Source: Inquilinus limosus_F (GTDB taxonomy: Bacteria; Pseudomonadota; Alphaproteobacteria; DSM-16000; Inquilinaceae). Taken from it: a DNA stretch of 64,000 nt. This document shows, piece after piece, positions 52,641 to 62,208 of this stretch. Both the position numbers and the translations under genes were made by a program. The stretch covers positions 186,001 through 250,000 of the forward strand of contig NZ_JAHVDK010000001.1 in assembly GCF_051487185.1 (NCBI RefSeq). Direction: 5' to 3'. The notes beneath the pieces were generated by a model that made no database searches, was not told the origin of the DNA, and saw nothing but the letters and a program-made list of their open reading frames with translations. How positions within the stretch are numbered: position 1 is the first letter of the stretch; every line of letters starts with the position of its first letter.

Positions 52641-54041
52641 TCAACCGGCGGTGGCGGCGGGAACCACCGCGCCGGCACCGGTCCCGGCCGGCGGCACCGG
52701 CGCGGGCAGCAGGGCGTCGATCTCGACCGGCACCGGGGCCAGGCCGCGGGCCGGGCCGGGGATGCGCCAGGCCAGCGTGTCGAAGCCGTGGCAATGGTCG
52801 CACAGCGCCGACCAGCGCTCGGCCCGGGCGCCGCAGGCGTCGCATTCCCAGACCTCGTCCGGCGCCGCCGTCTGCGCCTTGGCCAGCCAGCTGCGCGCCG
52901 CGATCGGGTCGTTGCGCTCCGCCGTCTCCAGATCGGCCAGCAGGCGGTAGACGCGGCGCGACGGCGCCACCTGCTCCGCCTTCAGCAGATGGGTGCGGGC
53001 GCTGCCCCAGAGCTGGGCCGACAACTCGGCCTCGGCCAGGGTCAGCAGGCCGGTCGCCGAATCCGGCCGCAGCCGCACCAGCTTCTCCAGCCGCTTGACC
53101 TTGAGCAGCGTGCCCTCGTCGGCCGGGCCCAGCGCGGCATAGGCGCGGGCGATCTCCGGATGCGGCACGCGGCCCCAGCTCTTCTCCAAGAGGCGCGTCG
53201 CCTGGCTGTCGCGGCCGGTCAGCTGCAGCAGATGGCTCTCCTGCAGGGCCGCAGGCACGAAGTCCGGCTCCAGCCCCACCGCCTTGTGGGCGAAGTCCAG
53301 CGCCTGGGACAGGTTGCCCGCGGCTTCGGCCTCGCGGCTGCGCTCGACCAGGATGCGGGTCTTGTAGCGCCGCCCGTCCTCGGCCGAGATCGCCTTGACC
53401 CGGACCGAATGGGCGAGGCTGAGCTGGGCGTCGGCCCAGCGCCGCTGCGCCACCTCCAGGTCGAAGCAGGCGCGGTGGGTCCAGGCCGCATCCGGCCGCA
53501 GCGACCGGGCGCGCTGCGCCATCTCCAGCGCCTGGATGGACTCCTTGTTGCGCAGCGACTGGTTCAACAGGCCGCGCAGGCCCAGGAACTCCATGTCCGG
53601 CCGCTGCAGCATCGCCTCGAAATAGCGGGTGGCGGCGCCGTCGTCGCCGGCCAGTTGCGCCGCCTGGGCCGAGAGCAGCAGGGTCAGGGGCGGCTCGTCC
53701 AGCAGCACGTCGGCCTTGCGGGCGAAGCGCCGCGCCGCCTCGGCATCGCCGGCCGCGACCGCGACCATGCCGCGGGTCAGGGCGCGGTAGCCCTTCTCGC
53801 GCCGGGCGAAGCGGCGGTTCTCGACGAAGCGGCCCGGGGCCCGGCGCAGCGAGCGCCAGAAGCGGTACAGATAAGCCGCCAGCAGCATCAGCGCCGCCGC
53901 GGCCGCCACCAGCACCGCGACCGAGGTCTCGATCACCCGGCCCTGCCACTGGATCTCGACATGGCCCGGCCGGTCGGCCAGCCAGACCGCGACCGCGATC
54001 AGGATCGCGAGCTTGAGGGCATAGAGCAGCAGACGCTTCAT
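52641..54041 (-). CDS. HemY-like inner-membrane protein with TPR repeats
   Basis: 466-residue protein with two N-terminal membrane helices (about 4-22 and 38-62) and a HemY_N domain, followed by helical TPR-type repeats to about residue 400. Near the end it has a Cys-rich segment WECDACGARAERWSALCDHC, a rubredoxin-like zinc knuckle, then a Pro-rich tail. It overlaps the HemD fusion gene by 4 bases. Despite the name, this family is not a proven haem enzyme; a role in envelope or haem-pathway organisation is inferred from its steady position beside hemC/hemD. Confidence 0.85.
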   Translation of the reverse strand: MKRLLLYALKLAILIAVAVWLADRPGHVEIQWQGRVIETSVAVLVAAAAALMLLAAYLYRFWRSLRRAPGRFVENRRFARREKGYRALTRGMVAVAAGDAEAARRFARKADVLLDEPPLTLLLSAQAAQLAGDDGAATRYFEAMLQRPDMEFLGLRGLLNQSLRNKESIQALEMAQRARSLRPDAAWTHRACFDLEVAQRRWADAQLSLAHSVRVKAISAEDGRRYKTRILVERSREAEAAGNLSQALDFAHKAVGLEPDFVPAALQESHLLQLTGRDSQATRLLEKSWGRVPHPEIARAYAALGPADEGTLLKVKRLEKLVRLRPDSATGLLTLAEAELSAQLWGSARTHLLKAEQVAPSRRVYRLLADLETAERNDPIAARSWLAKAQTAAPDEVWECDACGARAERWSALCDHCHGFDTLAWRIPGPARGLAPVPVEIDALLPAPVPPAGTGAGAVVPAATAG

Positions 54042-56461
54042 GGCGTCTTCGGGGGCTGGGTGTCGCCGGAACCGCCAGCGCCGCTGCCGGCCGCGGCGCC
54101 GCTGGCCGCGGTCAGGCGCTGCACCGCCAGCGCGGACAGGCTCTGCAGCGCCGATTCCGCCGCGAGGCGAGCCTCGGCCTGGCCGCGCCACGCCGCCATC
54201 GCCGAGGCGGCGGGGCCGGTCAGCGCCTTGACGGCGTCGACCGCGCCGGCCAGGTCGCCGCGCTGCAGCCGGCCTTCAGCCCGGGCCAGCACCGCGTTGG
54301 TGTCGTTGCCCTCGACCTCGCCCGGGGCCGGGCGGACCGTGACCAGGTCCTGCACCACCGCCAGGCTGCGGTCGACCCAGTCGCCGCTCTGCGGCTGGTC
54401 GGCCCGGCGCGCCGCCTCCGCCGCCTGGGCGAAGCCGGTGGCCAAGGTGGCGCGGCTCGGCACGCCTTTCGCCGCCGGCTCCAGCGCCGTCACGGCGCCG
54501 GCCATGGCCGGATCGGCCTGCGCCAGGCCGCGCAGCAGGGCGAGGGTCTCGTCGAGCGGCGCGCCGGTGTCGAGGGCGCTGCGCAGCTGGCCGGCGGCCA
54601 GGCTCAGCGCCTGGGCGCCGGTGTCACTGCTGCGCAGCCGCTCGACCGCCGCCTTGACCGCGTCGACCTGCTGCTGCAGCGCCGCCAGTGTGCTGCCGTT
54701 GGCCTGGGCGCCTGAGGACAGTGTGGCAACGGTGTCGCTCAGCGTCTTCACCGCGGCCTGAGCCGATTCCAGCGCTCCGACCCGCGCCTCCAGCGCCGCC
54801 ACGGCCTCGGGCGCCGGCGCGGCGGCGGGCGGGGCGGCCGGCGCGGGCTGCTGCTGCGGCTGGGCTTGGGCCGGAGGCGCCGCGGCGAGCTGGTCCAGCT
54901 TCTGCTGCAGCGCATCGACCCGGGCGGCCAGGTCGGCGCGACCCTTCTCGATCGCCGCGGGATCGACCGGGCCGCCGGGCGGCTTCTCCAGCGCCTCGAC
55001 GCGCTTGCCCAGCCCGTCGATCGCCTCGGAGATGCCGGACGGGAAGTCGGCCAGCCGCTTCTCGATGAAGGCAACCCGGTCGCTCAGCGTCGGTGAGCCC
55101 TGCGGGGCGGGCGGGGGCGTCGTCGGGCCGAACAGGCCCGGCGACCAGATCGGCGCGGTCGCCGACACCGCGGCGGCGACGATGGCGACGATTGCCGCGG
55201 TCCAGGCCGAGCGCGCGACATTGCCCGGCGGCTCGGCCGGGGGCGGCGGCGGCAGGGACGGCGGGCCGACGCGCGGCGGGCCGGGCGGGGTCTCGGGCTC
55301 GGCCAGCTCGGCCGGCTCCGCGGCGCCTTCTTCGGGCGTCGCCGGGCGGGTGCGCGCCAGCTCGGCCGGGTCGAGCGTGATGCCGTGGGTCTTGGCCGCC
55401 GCCAGGATGTCGGCGTGGCGCTGCTCGGGGATGGCGTTGCGCCGCTTCCAGCCCTGCACCGTGGTCACCGGCACGGTCAGCTTCGCCGCCATCGGGCGGA
55501 TGCCGCCGAAGGCCTCGATCACACGCTCGGTCGGGGTCAGTGCCTCGCCGGTCTCGCCGGGCAGCTCCAGGCCCTCCTCGGTCGGCGGGACGGCCGGTTC
55601 GCCCGCCCCCTCCTGCGCGGGACCCTGCCGAGCCTCGGAGGTGGCCGACGCGTCGTCCGGCTGCTGGGAGTCAGGGCCCGAGGGCGCTGCTTCGCCTGGC
55701 TTGTCGGGGGTCGGGTCCATACCGTTCGCCGTCCTCGTCTCTTGCTCAGCGGGAAAATCGGAAAGCCGCGCCAGCAGCGACGGCGAATCCGGCCTGTCCG
55801 CGATTCGCACCGCCCGCCAGGGCGACGGATCCAGCGCCTGGGCGACGGCCGGGCTCAGGCAGACCGCCGTAAGCCCGGCGAGGCGATGGGTCAGGTCAAC
55901 CCGGGCGGCGAGGGTAGCAAAGACCTTCGCCGTGCGGGGAGAGAAAAACACCACCCCGGCCAGCCCCGGATCGGCCAGGGCTTCCACCGCCGCCGAGGGC
56001 AGCTCGTCCGCCGGCCGGGCGCGGTACAGCACGATCCGGCGCACGGTGAAGCCGGCGGGGGAGAGCAGGGCAGACAGGTCGCGCGCCACGTCCTCGCCCG
56101 AGGGGTGCAGCAGCACCCCGGCCGCCGGATCCAGCCGGGCGCGGACCAGCTCGGCCAGTTCGGCGCCGTCGCCCGCGGCGCTGGCCACGTCGCGGAAGCC
56201 CAGCGTCCGCGCCAGCTCGGCAGTGGCGTCGCCGACCGCCAGCACCGGCAGGTCGCGCCGCGGCACCCGCCGGGCGAAGGCATCGATGCCGTTGCGGCTG
56301 GTGGCCAGCACCGCCTGCACGTCATCGAGCGCGATCGGGCCCGGATCGACCGGCTCGATCTCCAGCACCGGCGCGATCACTGGCTCCAGGCCGCGCTCAC
56401 GCATCGCCTCGGCGAAGCGCTCGGCCTCCTCCCGCGGCCGGGTGACCAGCCAGCGCGTCAT
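54038..56461 (-). CDS. Fusion of uroporphyrinogen-III synthase (HemD) and mitofilin-like membrane protein
   Basis: 807 residues in one frame. Residues 1-240 are a HemD domain: TRWLVTRPREEAERFAEAM, ATSRNGIDAFARR, and the C-terminal ADRPDSPSLLARLSDF; it closes hydroxymethylbilane to uroporphyrinogen III. An HTH-like segment (about 319-362, MAAKLTVPVTTVQGWKRRNAIP), a Pro-rich linker, one helix (419-440) and a long coiled coil with a mitofilin-type end follow. Most relatives keep these as two genes. Met248 (55720) would be the natural start of the second. No frameshift or stop lies between. It begins 10 bases after the hemC end. Confidence 0.85.
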   Translation of the reverse strand: MTRWLVTRPREEAERFAEAMRERGLEPVIAPVLEIEPVDPGPIALDDVQAVLATSRNGIDAFARRVPRRDLPVLAVGDATAELARTLGFRDVASAAGDGAELAELVRARLDPAAGVLLHPSGEDVARDLSALLSPAGFTVRRIVLYRARPADELPSAAVEALADPGLAGVVFFSPRTAKVFATLAARVDLTHRLAGLTAVCLSPAVAQALDPSPWRAVRIADRPDSPSLLARLSDFPAEQETRTANGMDPTPDKPGEAAPSGPDSQQPDDASATSEARQGPAQEGAGEPAVPPTEEGLELPGETGEALTPTERVIEAFGGIRPMAAKLTVPVTTVQGWKRRNAIPEQRHADILAAAKTHGITLDPAELARTRPATPEEGAAEPAELAEPETPPGPPRVGPPSLPPPPPAEPPGNVARSAWTAAIVAIVAAAVSATAPIWSPGLFGPTTPPPAPQGSPTLSDRVAFIEKRLADFPSGISEAIDGLGKRVEALEKPPGGPVDPAAIEKGRADLAARVDALQQKLDQLAAAPPAQAQPQQQPAPAAPPAAAPAPEAVAALEARVGALESAQAAVKTLSDTVATLSSGAQANGSTLAALQQQVDAVKAAVERLRSSDTGAQALSLAAGQLRSALDTGAPLDETLALLRGLAQADPAMAGAVTALEPAAKGVPSRATLATGFAQAAEAARRADQPQSGDWVDRSLAVVQDLVTVRPAPGEVEGNDTNAVLARAEGRLQRGDLAGAVDAVKALTGPAASAMAAWRGQAEARLAAESALQSLSALAVQRLTAASGAAAGSGAGGSGDTQPPKTP

Positions 56462-56471
56462 CCGGCCGTCC

Positions 56472-57416
56472 TCATCCGGCCCGAAAACGCGGCCCGATGC
56501 GGCGGCGCAGGGCGTCGCCGGCCTCGCGGCCCAGCTGCTCCGCCTGGTCGCGCCGGCCGCTGCGCCGGTCCTCGTGCATCTCGCTGCCGTCCGGCACCGC
56601 GACCCGGGCGGTCAGGGTCAGGGTGTCGTCCGGCCCGATTTCGGCGAGTGCCGCGATCGGCGTGCGGCAGTCGCCTTCCAGCGCGGTCAGGAGCGCGCGC
56701 TCGGCCGCCACCCGGTCGCCGGTGTCGCGGTCGTGCAAGGGGGCCAGCAGGGCGCGCACCCGGTCGTCGCCGGCGCGGCATTCGATGCCGATGGCGCCCT
56801 GGGCCACGGCCGGCAGCATCTCCCGCGGGTCGAGCACGGCCGAGACCCTGTCGGCTCGGCCGATGCGCTTCAGCCCGGCCAGGGCCAGAAGGGTGGCGTC
56901 GGCCGCGCCGGCGTCCAGCTTGGCCAGGCGGGTGTCGACATTGCCGCGGAACGGCACGACGCGCAGGTCCGGGCGCAGGGCCAGGAGCTGCGCCTGCCGC
57001 CGCAGGCTGGAGGTGCCGACCACGGCGCCCGGCGCCAGCGCCGCCAGGCTGGCGGGGCCGGTGAGGGCGGAGTCGCGGGCGAACAGGGCATCGCGCGGAT
57101 CCTCGCGCGGCAGCAGGGCGCCGATGATCAGGCCGTCGGGCAGCTTGGTCGCCACGTCCTTCATCGAATGGACGGCGATGTCGAGGCTGCCGTCCAGGAG
57201 GCCGTCCTCGATCTCCTTGGTGAACAGCCCCTTGCCGCCGATCTCGGACAGCGGCCGGTCCTGCACCCGGTCGCCGGTGGTGCGGACCACCTTGATCTCG
57301 ACCGCGCCGGGCGCGGCAAGGGCTGGATGCGCCGCGATCAGACGCCGGCGCGTCTCCTCGGCCTGGGCGAGGGCGAGCGCGCTGCCGCGCGTGCCGATGC
57401 GGAGAACGGTGCTCAT
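56472..57416 (-). CDS. hemC: Hydroxymethylbilane synthase (porphobilinogen deaminase)
   Basis: 314-residue enzyme that joins four porphobilinogens to hydroxymethylbilane, using a dipyrromethane cofactor bound to the conserved Cys in IECRAGDD. Also seen are LRIGTRGSALALAQAE, DIAVHSMKDVATKLPDGL and GTSSLRRQAQLLALRPDL. It is the first gene of hemC-hemD-hemY on the minus strand and is divergent from tsaD over a 103-base gap. Confidence 0.97.
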   Translation of the reverse strand: MSTVLRIGTRGSALALAQAEETRRRLIAAHPALAAPGAVEIKVVRTTGDRVQDRPLSEIGGKGLFTKEIEDGLLDGSLDIAVHSMKDVATKLPDGLIIGALLPREDPRDALFARDSALTGPASLAALAPGAVVGTSSLRRQAQLLALRPDLRVVPFRGNVDTRLAKLDAGAADATLLALAGLKRIGRADRVSAVLDPREMLPAVAQGAIGIECRAGDDRVRALLAPLHDRDTGDRVAAERALLTALEGDCRTPIAALAEIGPDDTLTLTARVAVPDGSEMHEDRRSGRRDQAEQLGREAGDALRRRIGPRFRAG

Positions 57417-57519
57417 GGCCCCGACTTCTAGAAGCCCGCGGCCCGGCGGGCAAGCCGCGCGGGCCTGTTTCGCCCCGGTCCTTTCGCCACACGGCCGAAC
57501 CGCCTATATCGGGCCGATC

Positions 57520-58575
57520 ATGATCGTGCTCGGCATCGAGACTTCCTGCGACGAGACGGCGGCGGCGCTGGTCGACGACCGGCGGCGGATCCTCGCCAAT
57601 GTCGTGCTCAGCCAGATCGAGGAGCACGCCCCCTATGGCGGCGTGGTGCCCGAGGTGGCGGCTCGCGCCCATCTGGCGCATCTCGATGGGGTGGTCCGCC
57701 GGGCGCTGGCCGAAGCCGGGATCGGCCTCGACGCGGTCGACGGCATCGCCGCCACCGCAGGCCCGGGGCTGATCGGCGGCGTCGCCGTCGGGGTGATGAC
57801 GGCGAAAGGCATCGCCGCCGCCCGTGGCCTGCCCTTCATCGGCGTCAATCACCTCGAGGGCCACGCCCTGACGGCGCGGCTGACCGACGGGCTGGAGTTC
57901 CCTTACCTGCTGCTGCTGGTTTCCGGCGGCCATTGCCAGCTGCTCTGCGTCGAGGGCGTCGGCCGGTACCGGCGCTGGGGCACCACCATCGACGACGCGG
58001 TCGGCGAGGCCTTCGACAAAGTCGCCAAGATGTTCGGCCTCGGCCATCCCGGCGGGCCGCGGGTCGAGGCCGCGGCGAAGACCGGCGACCCGAAGCGCTT
58101 CGCCCTGCCGCGGCCGATGGTCGGGCGGCCGGATTGCGACTTCTCCTTCTCCGGCCTCAAGACCGCGGTGCGCCGCGCCGTCGCTGGGCTGCCGCAGCCG
58201 CCGACACGGCAGGACATCGCTGATCTCTGCGCCGCCTTCCAGGACTCGGTCGCGGCCTCGCTGGCCGACCGTGCCAAACGGGCGATCGCCCGGTTCCGGG
58301 CGCAGCACCCGGCGGGCGGCGCCTTCGTGGTGGCGGGCGGCGTCGCCGCCAACCAGCGGCTGCGGGCCCGCCTGTCCGAGGTGGCGGAAAAGGCCGGCCT
58401 GCCCTTCATCGCGCCGCCGCTCAAGCTGTGCACCGACAATGGCGCCATGATCGCCTGGGCCGGGCTGGAGCGGCTGCGCCTCGGCCTGGTCGACGGGCTC
58501 GACTGCGCGCCGCGGCCGCGCTGGCCGCTCGACCCCACCGCCGCGGCCGCGATCGGCGCCGGGGTGAAGGCGTGA
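57520..58575 (+). CDS. tsaD: tRNA N6-threonylcarbamoyladenosine transferase subunit TsaD
   Basis: 351-residue ASKHA-fold protein that transfers the threonylcarbamoyl group to A37 of ANN-reading tRNAs, working with TsaB/TsaE. It has VLGIETSCDETAAALV, metal-binding HLEGH, LVSGGHCQLL and VAGGVAANQRLR. gpsA follows after 7 bases. The ATG lies in the normal family position; the frame upstream is shadow. Confidence 0.97.
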   Translation: MIVLGIETSCDETAAALVDDRRRILANVVLSQIEEHAPYGGVVPEVAARAHLAHLDGVVRRALAEAGIGLDAVDGIAATAGPGLIGGVAVGVMTAKGIAAARGLPFIGVNHLEGHALTARLTDGLEFPYLLLLVSGGHCQLLCVEGVGRYRRWGTTIDDAVGEAFDKVAKMFGLGHPGGPRVEAAAKTGDPKRFALPRPMVGRPDCDFSFSGLKTAVRRAVAGLPQPPTRQDIADLCAAFQDSVAASLADRAKRAIARFRAQHPAGGAFVVAGGVAANQRLRARLSEVAEKAGLPFIAPPLKLCTDNGAMIAWAGLERLRLGLVDGLDCAPRPRWPLDPTAAAAIGAGVKA

Positions 58576-58582
58576 GCCCCCA

Positions 58583-59563
58583 ATGAGTCGCGGGCGCATC
58601 GCCGTGATCGGCGCCGGCGCCTGGGGCACGGCGCTGGCGCAGAGCTTCGCCGCGGCCGGGCATCCCGTCACGCTGTGGGCGCGCGATCCGGACCGCGCCG
58701 CGGCGATGCAGGACAGCCGTGAGAATGCGGCCTATCTGCCGGGCATCGCGCTGCACCTTGGGATCACGGTCACCGCCGACCTCGCCGCGTCCGACGGTCT
58801 GCGTGTCATCGCCGTGCCGGCGCAGCATCTGCGCGCGATCCTGGAGCGGCTGCCGCCGCGCCCGGGGCCGCTGGTGATCACCGCCAAGGGCATCGAGACC
58901 GCGACCGGGCGATTCATGGACCAGGTCGCCGCCGAGGCGCGGCCGGAGGCGGCACCGGCGCTGCTGTCCGGCCCCAGCTTCGCCGTGGAGGTGGCGCAAG
59001 GGCTGCCGACCGCGCTGACCCTGGCCTGCGCCGATGCCGAGACCGGCGCGGCGCTGGCCCGCAGCCTCGGCCATAAGGTGCTGCGCCTCTATTGGAGCGA
59101 GGATCTGCGCGGTGTGGCGCTTGGCGGCGCGCTGAAGAACGTGCTGGCCATCGCCGCCGGCATCGTCACCGGCCGGGGCCTGGGCGAGAACGCCCGGGCG
59201 GCGCTGGTCACCCGCGGCCTGGCCGAGATGATGCGGCTCGGCGCCGGCCTCGGCGCGCGGCCGGAGACGCTGATGGGCCTGTCCGGACTCGGCGACCTCT
59301 TGCTGACCGCCTGCAGCGCCACCAGCCGCAACACCTCGCTCGGCATCGCGCTCGGGCAGGGAAGGTCGCTGCCGGAGATCCTGGGCACCCGCCGCTCGGT
59401 TACCGAAGGGGTGTGGACCGCGGCGGCGGCGGCCCGGCTGGCGGCCGAGGCGGGCGTCGAGGCGCCGGTGATCGCCACGGTCGACGCGGTGCTGAACCGC
59501 GGCGCCGCGATCGACACCGCCATCGCCGGCCTGCTGCTGCGCCCCGCCCGGCGCGAGGCCTGA
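58583..59563 (+). CDS. gpsA: Glycerol-3-phosphate dehydrogenase [NAD(P)+]
   Basis: 326-residue cytosolic enzyme making glycerol-3-phosphate from dihydroxyacetone phosphate for phospholipids. It carries AVIGAGAWGTALAQSF, the catalytic Lys region GGALKNVLAIAAG, and GLSGLGDLLLTACS. Translation is close-coupled to tsaD (7 bases). The length is typical. Confidence 0.97.
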   Translation: MSRGRIAVIGAGAWGTALAQSFAAAGHPVTLWARDPDRAAAMQDSRENAAYLPGIALHLGITVTADLAASDGLRVIAVPAQHLRAILERLPPRPGPLVITAKGIETATGRFMDQVAAEARPEAAPALLSGPSFAVEVAQGLPTALTLACADAETGAALARSLGHKVLRLYWSEDLRGVALGGALKNVLAIAAGIVTGRGLGENARAALVTRGLAEMMRLGAGLGARPETLMGLSGLGDLLLTACSATSRNTSLGIALGQGRSLPEILGTRRSVTEGVWTAAAAARLAAEAGVEAPVIATVDAVLNRGAAIDTAIAGLLLRPARREA

Positions 59564-59632
59564 CCTGGAAACGCCGGAGTCTTTCCGCTAGCGTCGCCAC
59601 GAAGACGCGTCGTCGATCCGAGAGGCCGAATC

Positions 59633-60049
59633 GTGAAGCACTGGCTGGTGAAATCCGAACCCGTCAAATGGAGCTGGGACCAGATGGTCAAGGCCAAGCG
59701 CACCCATTGGGACGGGGTGCGCAATTTCCAGGCCTCGAACAACCTGAAGGCGATGAAGATCGGCGACCAGGCATTCTTCTATCATTCGCAAGAGGGGCTG
59801 GAGATCGTCGGCATCGTCGAGGTGGTGCGCGAATACTACCCGGACCCGAGCGACGAAAGCGGCCGCTTCGGCATGGTCGACGTGCAGGCGGTGAGGCCGC
59901 TGAAGACGCCGGTCACGCTGAAGCAGATGAAGGCCGACCCGGCCCTGTCCGGCCTCGCCCTGATCCGCCAGGGGCGGCTGTCGGTCAGCCCGGTCAGCGA
60001 CGCTGAATGGAAGCATATCTGCAAGCTCGGCGGCATCGATCCGGCGTGA
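59633..60049 (+). CDS. EVE-domain protein
   Basis: 138-residue single EVE (PUA-like) domain: MKHWLVKSEPVKWSWDQM, the aromatic cage region GVRNFQASNNLKAMKIGDQAFFYHS, and FGMVDVQAVRPL. EVE domains bind modified bases in DNA or RNA; a stand-alone one next to tsaD/gpsA is common in alphaproteobacteria. The GTG start has a GAGAGG site. Its stop overlaps the next gene's GTG (GTGA). Confidence 0.92.
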   Translation: MKHWLVKSEPVKWSWDQMVKAKRTHWDGVRNFQASNNLKAMKIGDQAFFYHSQEGLEIVGIVEVVREYYPDPSDESGRFGMVDVQAVRPLKTPVTLKQMKADPALSGLALIRQGRLSVSPVSDAEWKHICKLGGIDPA

Positions 60050-60756
60050 GCGGCCCGGCCGCCCACGCTCATGTCTGGACGGCGGAGGTCGCCGAGGACG
60101 ATGCCGTGTTCGAGGCGTGCCTGCCGCTCCTGACCGCGGCGGAGCGGGCGCGGGCGGCGCGCTTCATCATGCCGGGCGACCGCCGCCGCTTCGCCGCCGC
60201 CCGGTCGCTGATGCGCCGGCTGCTGCAGGACATCACCGGGATCCCGGCCGGCGAGTGGGACTTCGCCATCGGCGACCACGGCAAGCCGCTGGTCTGCCGG
60301 CCGGAGGCGGGGCGGTCGATCGGCATCAATATCTCGCACGCCCAGGGCATGGTCGCCTGCGCCGCGGCCCCGGGCACCGTGATCGGCGTCGATCTCGAAT
60401 GGCTCGGCCGGGTGGTCGAGCCGCGCATCGCCGACCGCCGCTTCGCCGCGGCGGAGGCGGCGGCGGTGCGGGCGGTGCCGGCGAACCGTCGCCGCGAGGC
60501 CTTCCTGAGCATCTGGACGGTGAAGGAGGCCTATGTGAAGGCGCTGGGCGGCGGCCTGACCATCGCCCTCGACAGTTTCGTCGTGGAAGCGCTGTCGGAG
60601 CGGCCGGTGGTCCGCTTCCTCGACCCCGCAATCGACGACGCCGCCTGGCATTTCCGGCAGTGGCGGCCGTCGCCGCGGCACCTGCTGGGGCTGGCGCTGC
60701 ATCGGCCGCAGGGGGAACCGGTCATCGCGGTCCGGCACGTCGCCCTGAAGCCCTGA
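60046..60756 (+). CDS. 4'-phosphopantetheinyl transferase
   Basis: 236-residue Sfp-type transferase that moves phosphopantetheine from CoA to carrier proteins of fatty-acid, polyketide or peptide synthesis. Metal and CoA sites are in IGVDLEWLGR and FLSIWTVKEAYVKALG; GISHAQG-like INISHAQGMVAC is also present. I chose the GTG at 60046, coupled to the EVE stop. An ATG at 60007 would add 13 residues. No synthase genes are nearby. The 3' end overlaps the convergent metallophosphoesterase by 35 bases. Confidence 0.88.
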   Translation: MSGPAAHAHVWTAEVAEDDAVFEACLPLLTAAERARAARFIMPGDRRRFAAARSLMRRLLQDITGIPAGEWDFAIGDHGKPLVCRPEAGRSIGINISHAQGMVACAAAPGTVIGVDLEWLGRVVEPRIADRRFAAAEAAAVRAVPANRRREAFLSIWTVKEAYVKALGGGLTIALDSFVVEALSERPVVRFLDPAIDDAAWHFRQWRPSPRHLLGLALHRPQGEPVIAVRHVALKP

Positions 60757-61591
60757 TGTGCGGGGCCGGTTCGGGCGGGCCGGGCAGGATCTCGCGCAGA
60801 TAGGCGGCGATGCCGTAATTCTGTTCCCACTGGTAGGGATAGCCCAGCGACACCTCCTCGAACCGGGTCGCGTCGCGCCAGTCGGTGTGGCGGACATGCA
60901 GGTGCCCGCTGATCGCGACCGCGACGTGGAAGCGCCGGTGCCAGTCCTCGGTCAGCACCGTGCCGCACCAGGGGCTGAAGCGCGGGATGCGCGGGATGCG
61001 CACCAGGTCGCGGCGCAGCGGATAGTGGTTGACCAGCACCGTCGGCAGTCCAGCCGGCAGGGCTGCGAGGCGCCGGGCGGTCGCCTCGACCCGAGCCCGG
61101 CACCAGTCCTGCCGCGTCGGATAGGGGTCGGGGTACAGCAGCAGCTCGTCGGCGCAGACCGCGCTCTCCTCCGCCGCCCAGGCCACCACCTCCTCGACCG
61201 GCAGGTCGGGCGGCCGGAAACTGTAGTCGTACAGCAGGAACAGCGGGACGATGACGTGCTCGCCGCCCGGACCGGTCCAGATGGGATAGGGATCCTCGGG
61301 CGTGGTCACGCCGTGGCGCCGGGCCAGCGCGACCATCGATTCGTAGCGGTCGACCCCGCGCGGGGCGGCGGGGTTGCGGGCCCTGGTCCACAGCTCGTGA
61401 TTGCCCGGGACCCAGACCAGCTTCGCGAATTTCGACCCGAGCACGGCGAAGGCGCGGGCCAGCCCGTCCGCCGTCTCGGCGAGGTCGCCGGCCAGGATCA
61501 GCCAGTCCTCGGGATGGTCAGGCACGGCCTCCAGCCGCTCGAAGCTGGCGTCGGAGGCGAGGTGCAGGTCGCTGATGGCAAGCAGGCGCAT
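60722..61591 (-). CDS. Calcineurin-like metallophosphoesterase
   Basis: 289-residue two-metal phosphoesterase: DLHLA (metal 1), ILAGDLAE, VPGNHELW and ISGHLHVRH, the complete set of ligand motifs. Phosphate monoester, diester or nucleotide substrate is unknown. It is a single gene on the minus strand, overlapping the phosphopantetheinyl transferase gene tail to tail. A weak ribosome site before the ATG suggests low expression. Confidence 0.9.
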   Translation of the reverse strand: MRLLAISDLHLASDASFERLEAVPDHPEDWLILAGDLAETADGLARAFAVLGSKFAKLVWVPGNHELWTRARNPAAPRGVDRYESMVALARRHGVTTPEDPYPIWTGPGGEHVIVPLFLLYDYSFRPPDLPVEEVVAWAAEESAVCADELLLYPDPYPTRQDWCRARVEATARRLAALPAGLPTVLVNHYPLRRDLVRIPRIPRFSPWCGTVLTEDWHRRFHVAVAISGHLHVRHTDWRDATRFEEVSLGYPYQWEQNYGIAAYLREILPGPPEPAPHIRASGRRAGPR

Positions 61592-61674
61592 GGGGGCAGC
61601 TTGGCTGCTCTCGCGCCGCATGGCCAGTCATCGGCGCAGCGCACGGGCGAGGTCGGTGTTCCGATCGGCGGCGC

Positions 61675-62031
61675 TCAGAAGTCCGGGTCGCTGTCCATCA
61701 GACTGCCACTCCCGTTCATCAGGAGATTCATGTTCTGATCAGCCCTTTCCTGTTGCCGCTGCCAGTCGCGGTCAAAGTCGCGGTTGAACTTTTCGCTATC
61801 CCGCTGCCATTGCTGCTGCGCCCGGATGTCGCCCATCAAACTGTCGAAACGCTGCTGGTCTTCGGCCCTCATGGTTGCAGTTTCGACGCATCTGGAAAAA
61901 TCACCGCTTCCAGGCGCGTAACCATAGGCCGAGCATTTCTGCCGGGCATCCGCGATGATCTCTTCCTGCGTAGGGGCGCAACCTGAAAGGATCAGCACCG
62001 CGAAGGACACGCCAGACAGCACCCTGATCAT
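61675..62031 (-). CDS. Small lipoprotein, charged, 118 residues
   Basis: Lipobox LSGC (Cys18) after a hydrophobic signal means it is lipid-anchored. The mature part is rich in Gln, Arg and Asp with a coiled-coil character (QQQWQRDSEKFNRDFDRDWQRQ). It has a pair of extra Cys residues (CSAYGYAPGSGDFSRC) that resemble a short disulfide loop seen in small alphaproteobacterial lipoproteins. The family is not named with certainty. A strong GGAGGGG ribosome site precedes the ATG. Confidence 0.8.
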   Translation of the reverse strand: MIRVLSGVSFAVLILSGCAPTQEEIIADARQKCSAYGYAPGSGDFSRCVETATMRAEDQQRFDSLMGDIRAQQQWQRDSEKFNRDFDRDWQRQQERADQNMNLLMNGSGSLMDSDPDF

Positions 62032-62208
62032 GCTCCCCTCCTTTCATGTCGGGCTGGAAAGCGCAGCGTCCACACGCTCCCGTCACGTCGCGGCACGTCT
62101 ACGCTGCCGCAGACGAAACCAAGGAATTAGAGCAAATTTGCGATCAATGTCGCCATGCTCGAAAGGATGGCTATGGTAGATCTATAGACAAACAATATCG
62201 GATTGCGG

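Noticed and set aside
55005..57431. Large plus-strand frame over the HemD fusion and hemC
   Set aside because: It is antisense shadow: Ser/Ala/Arg-rich without domains.
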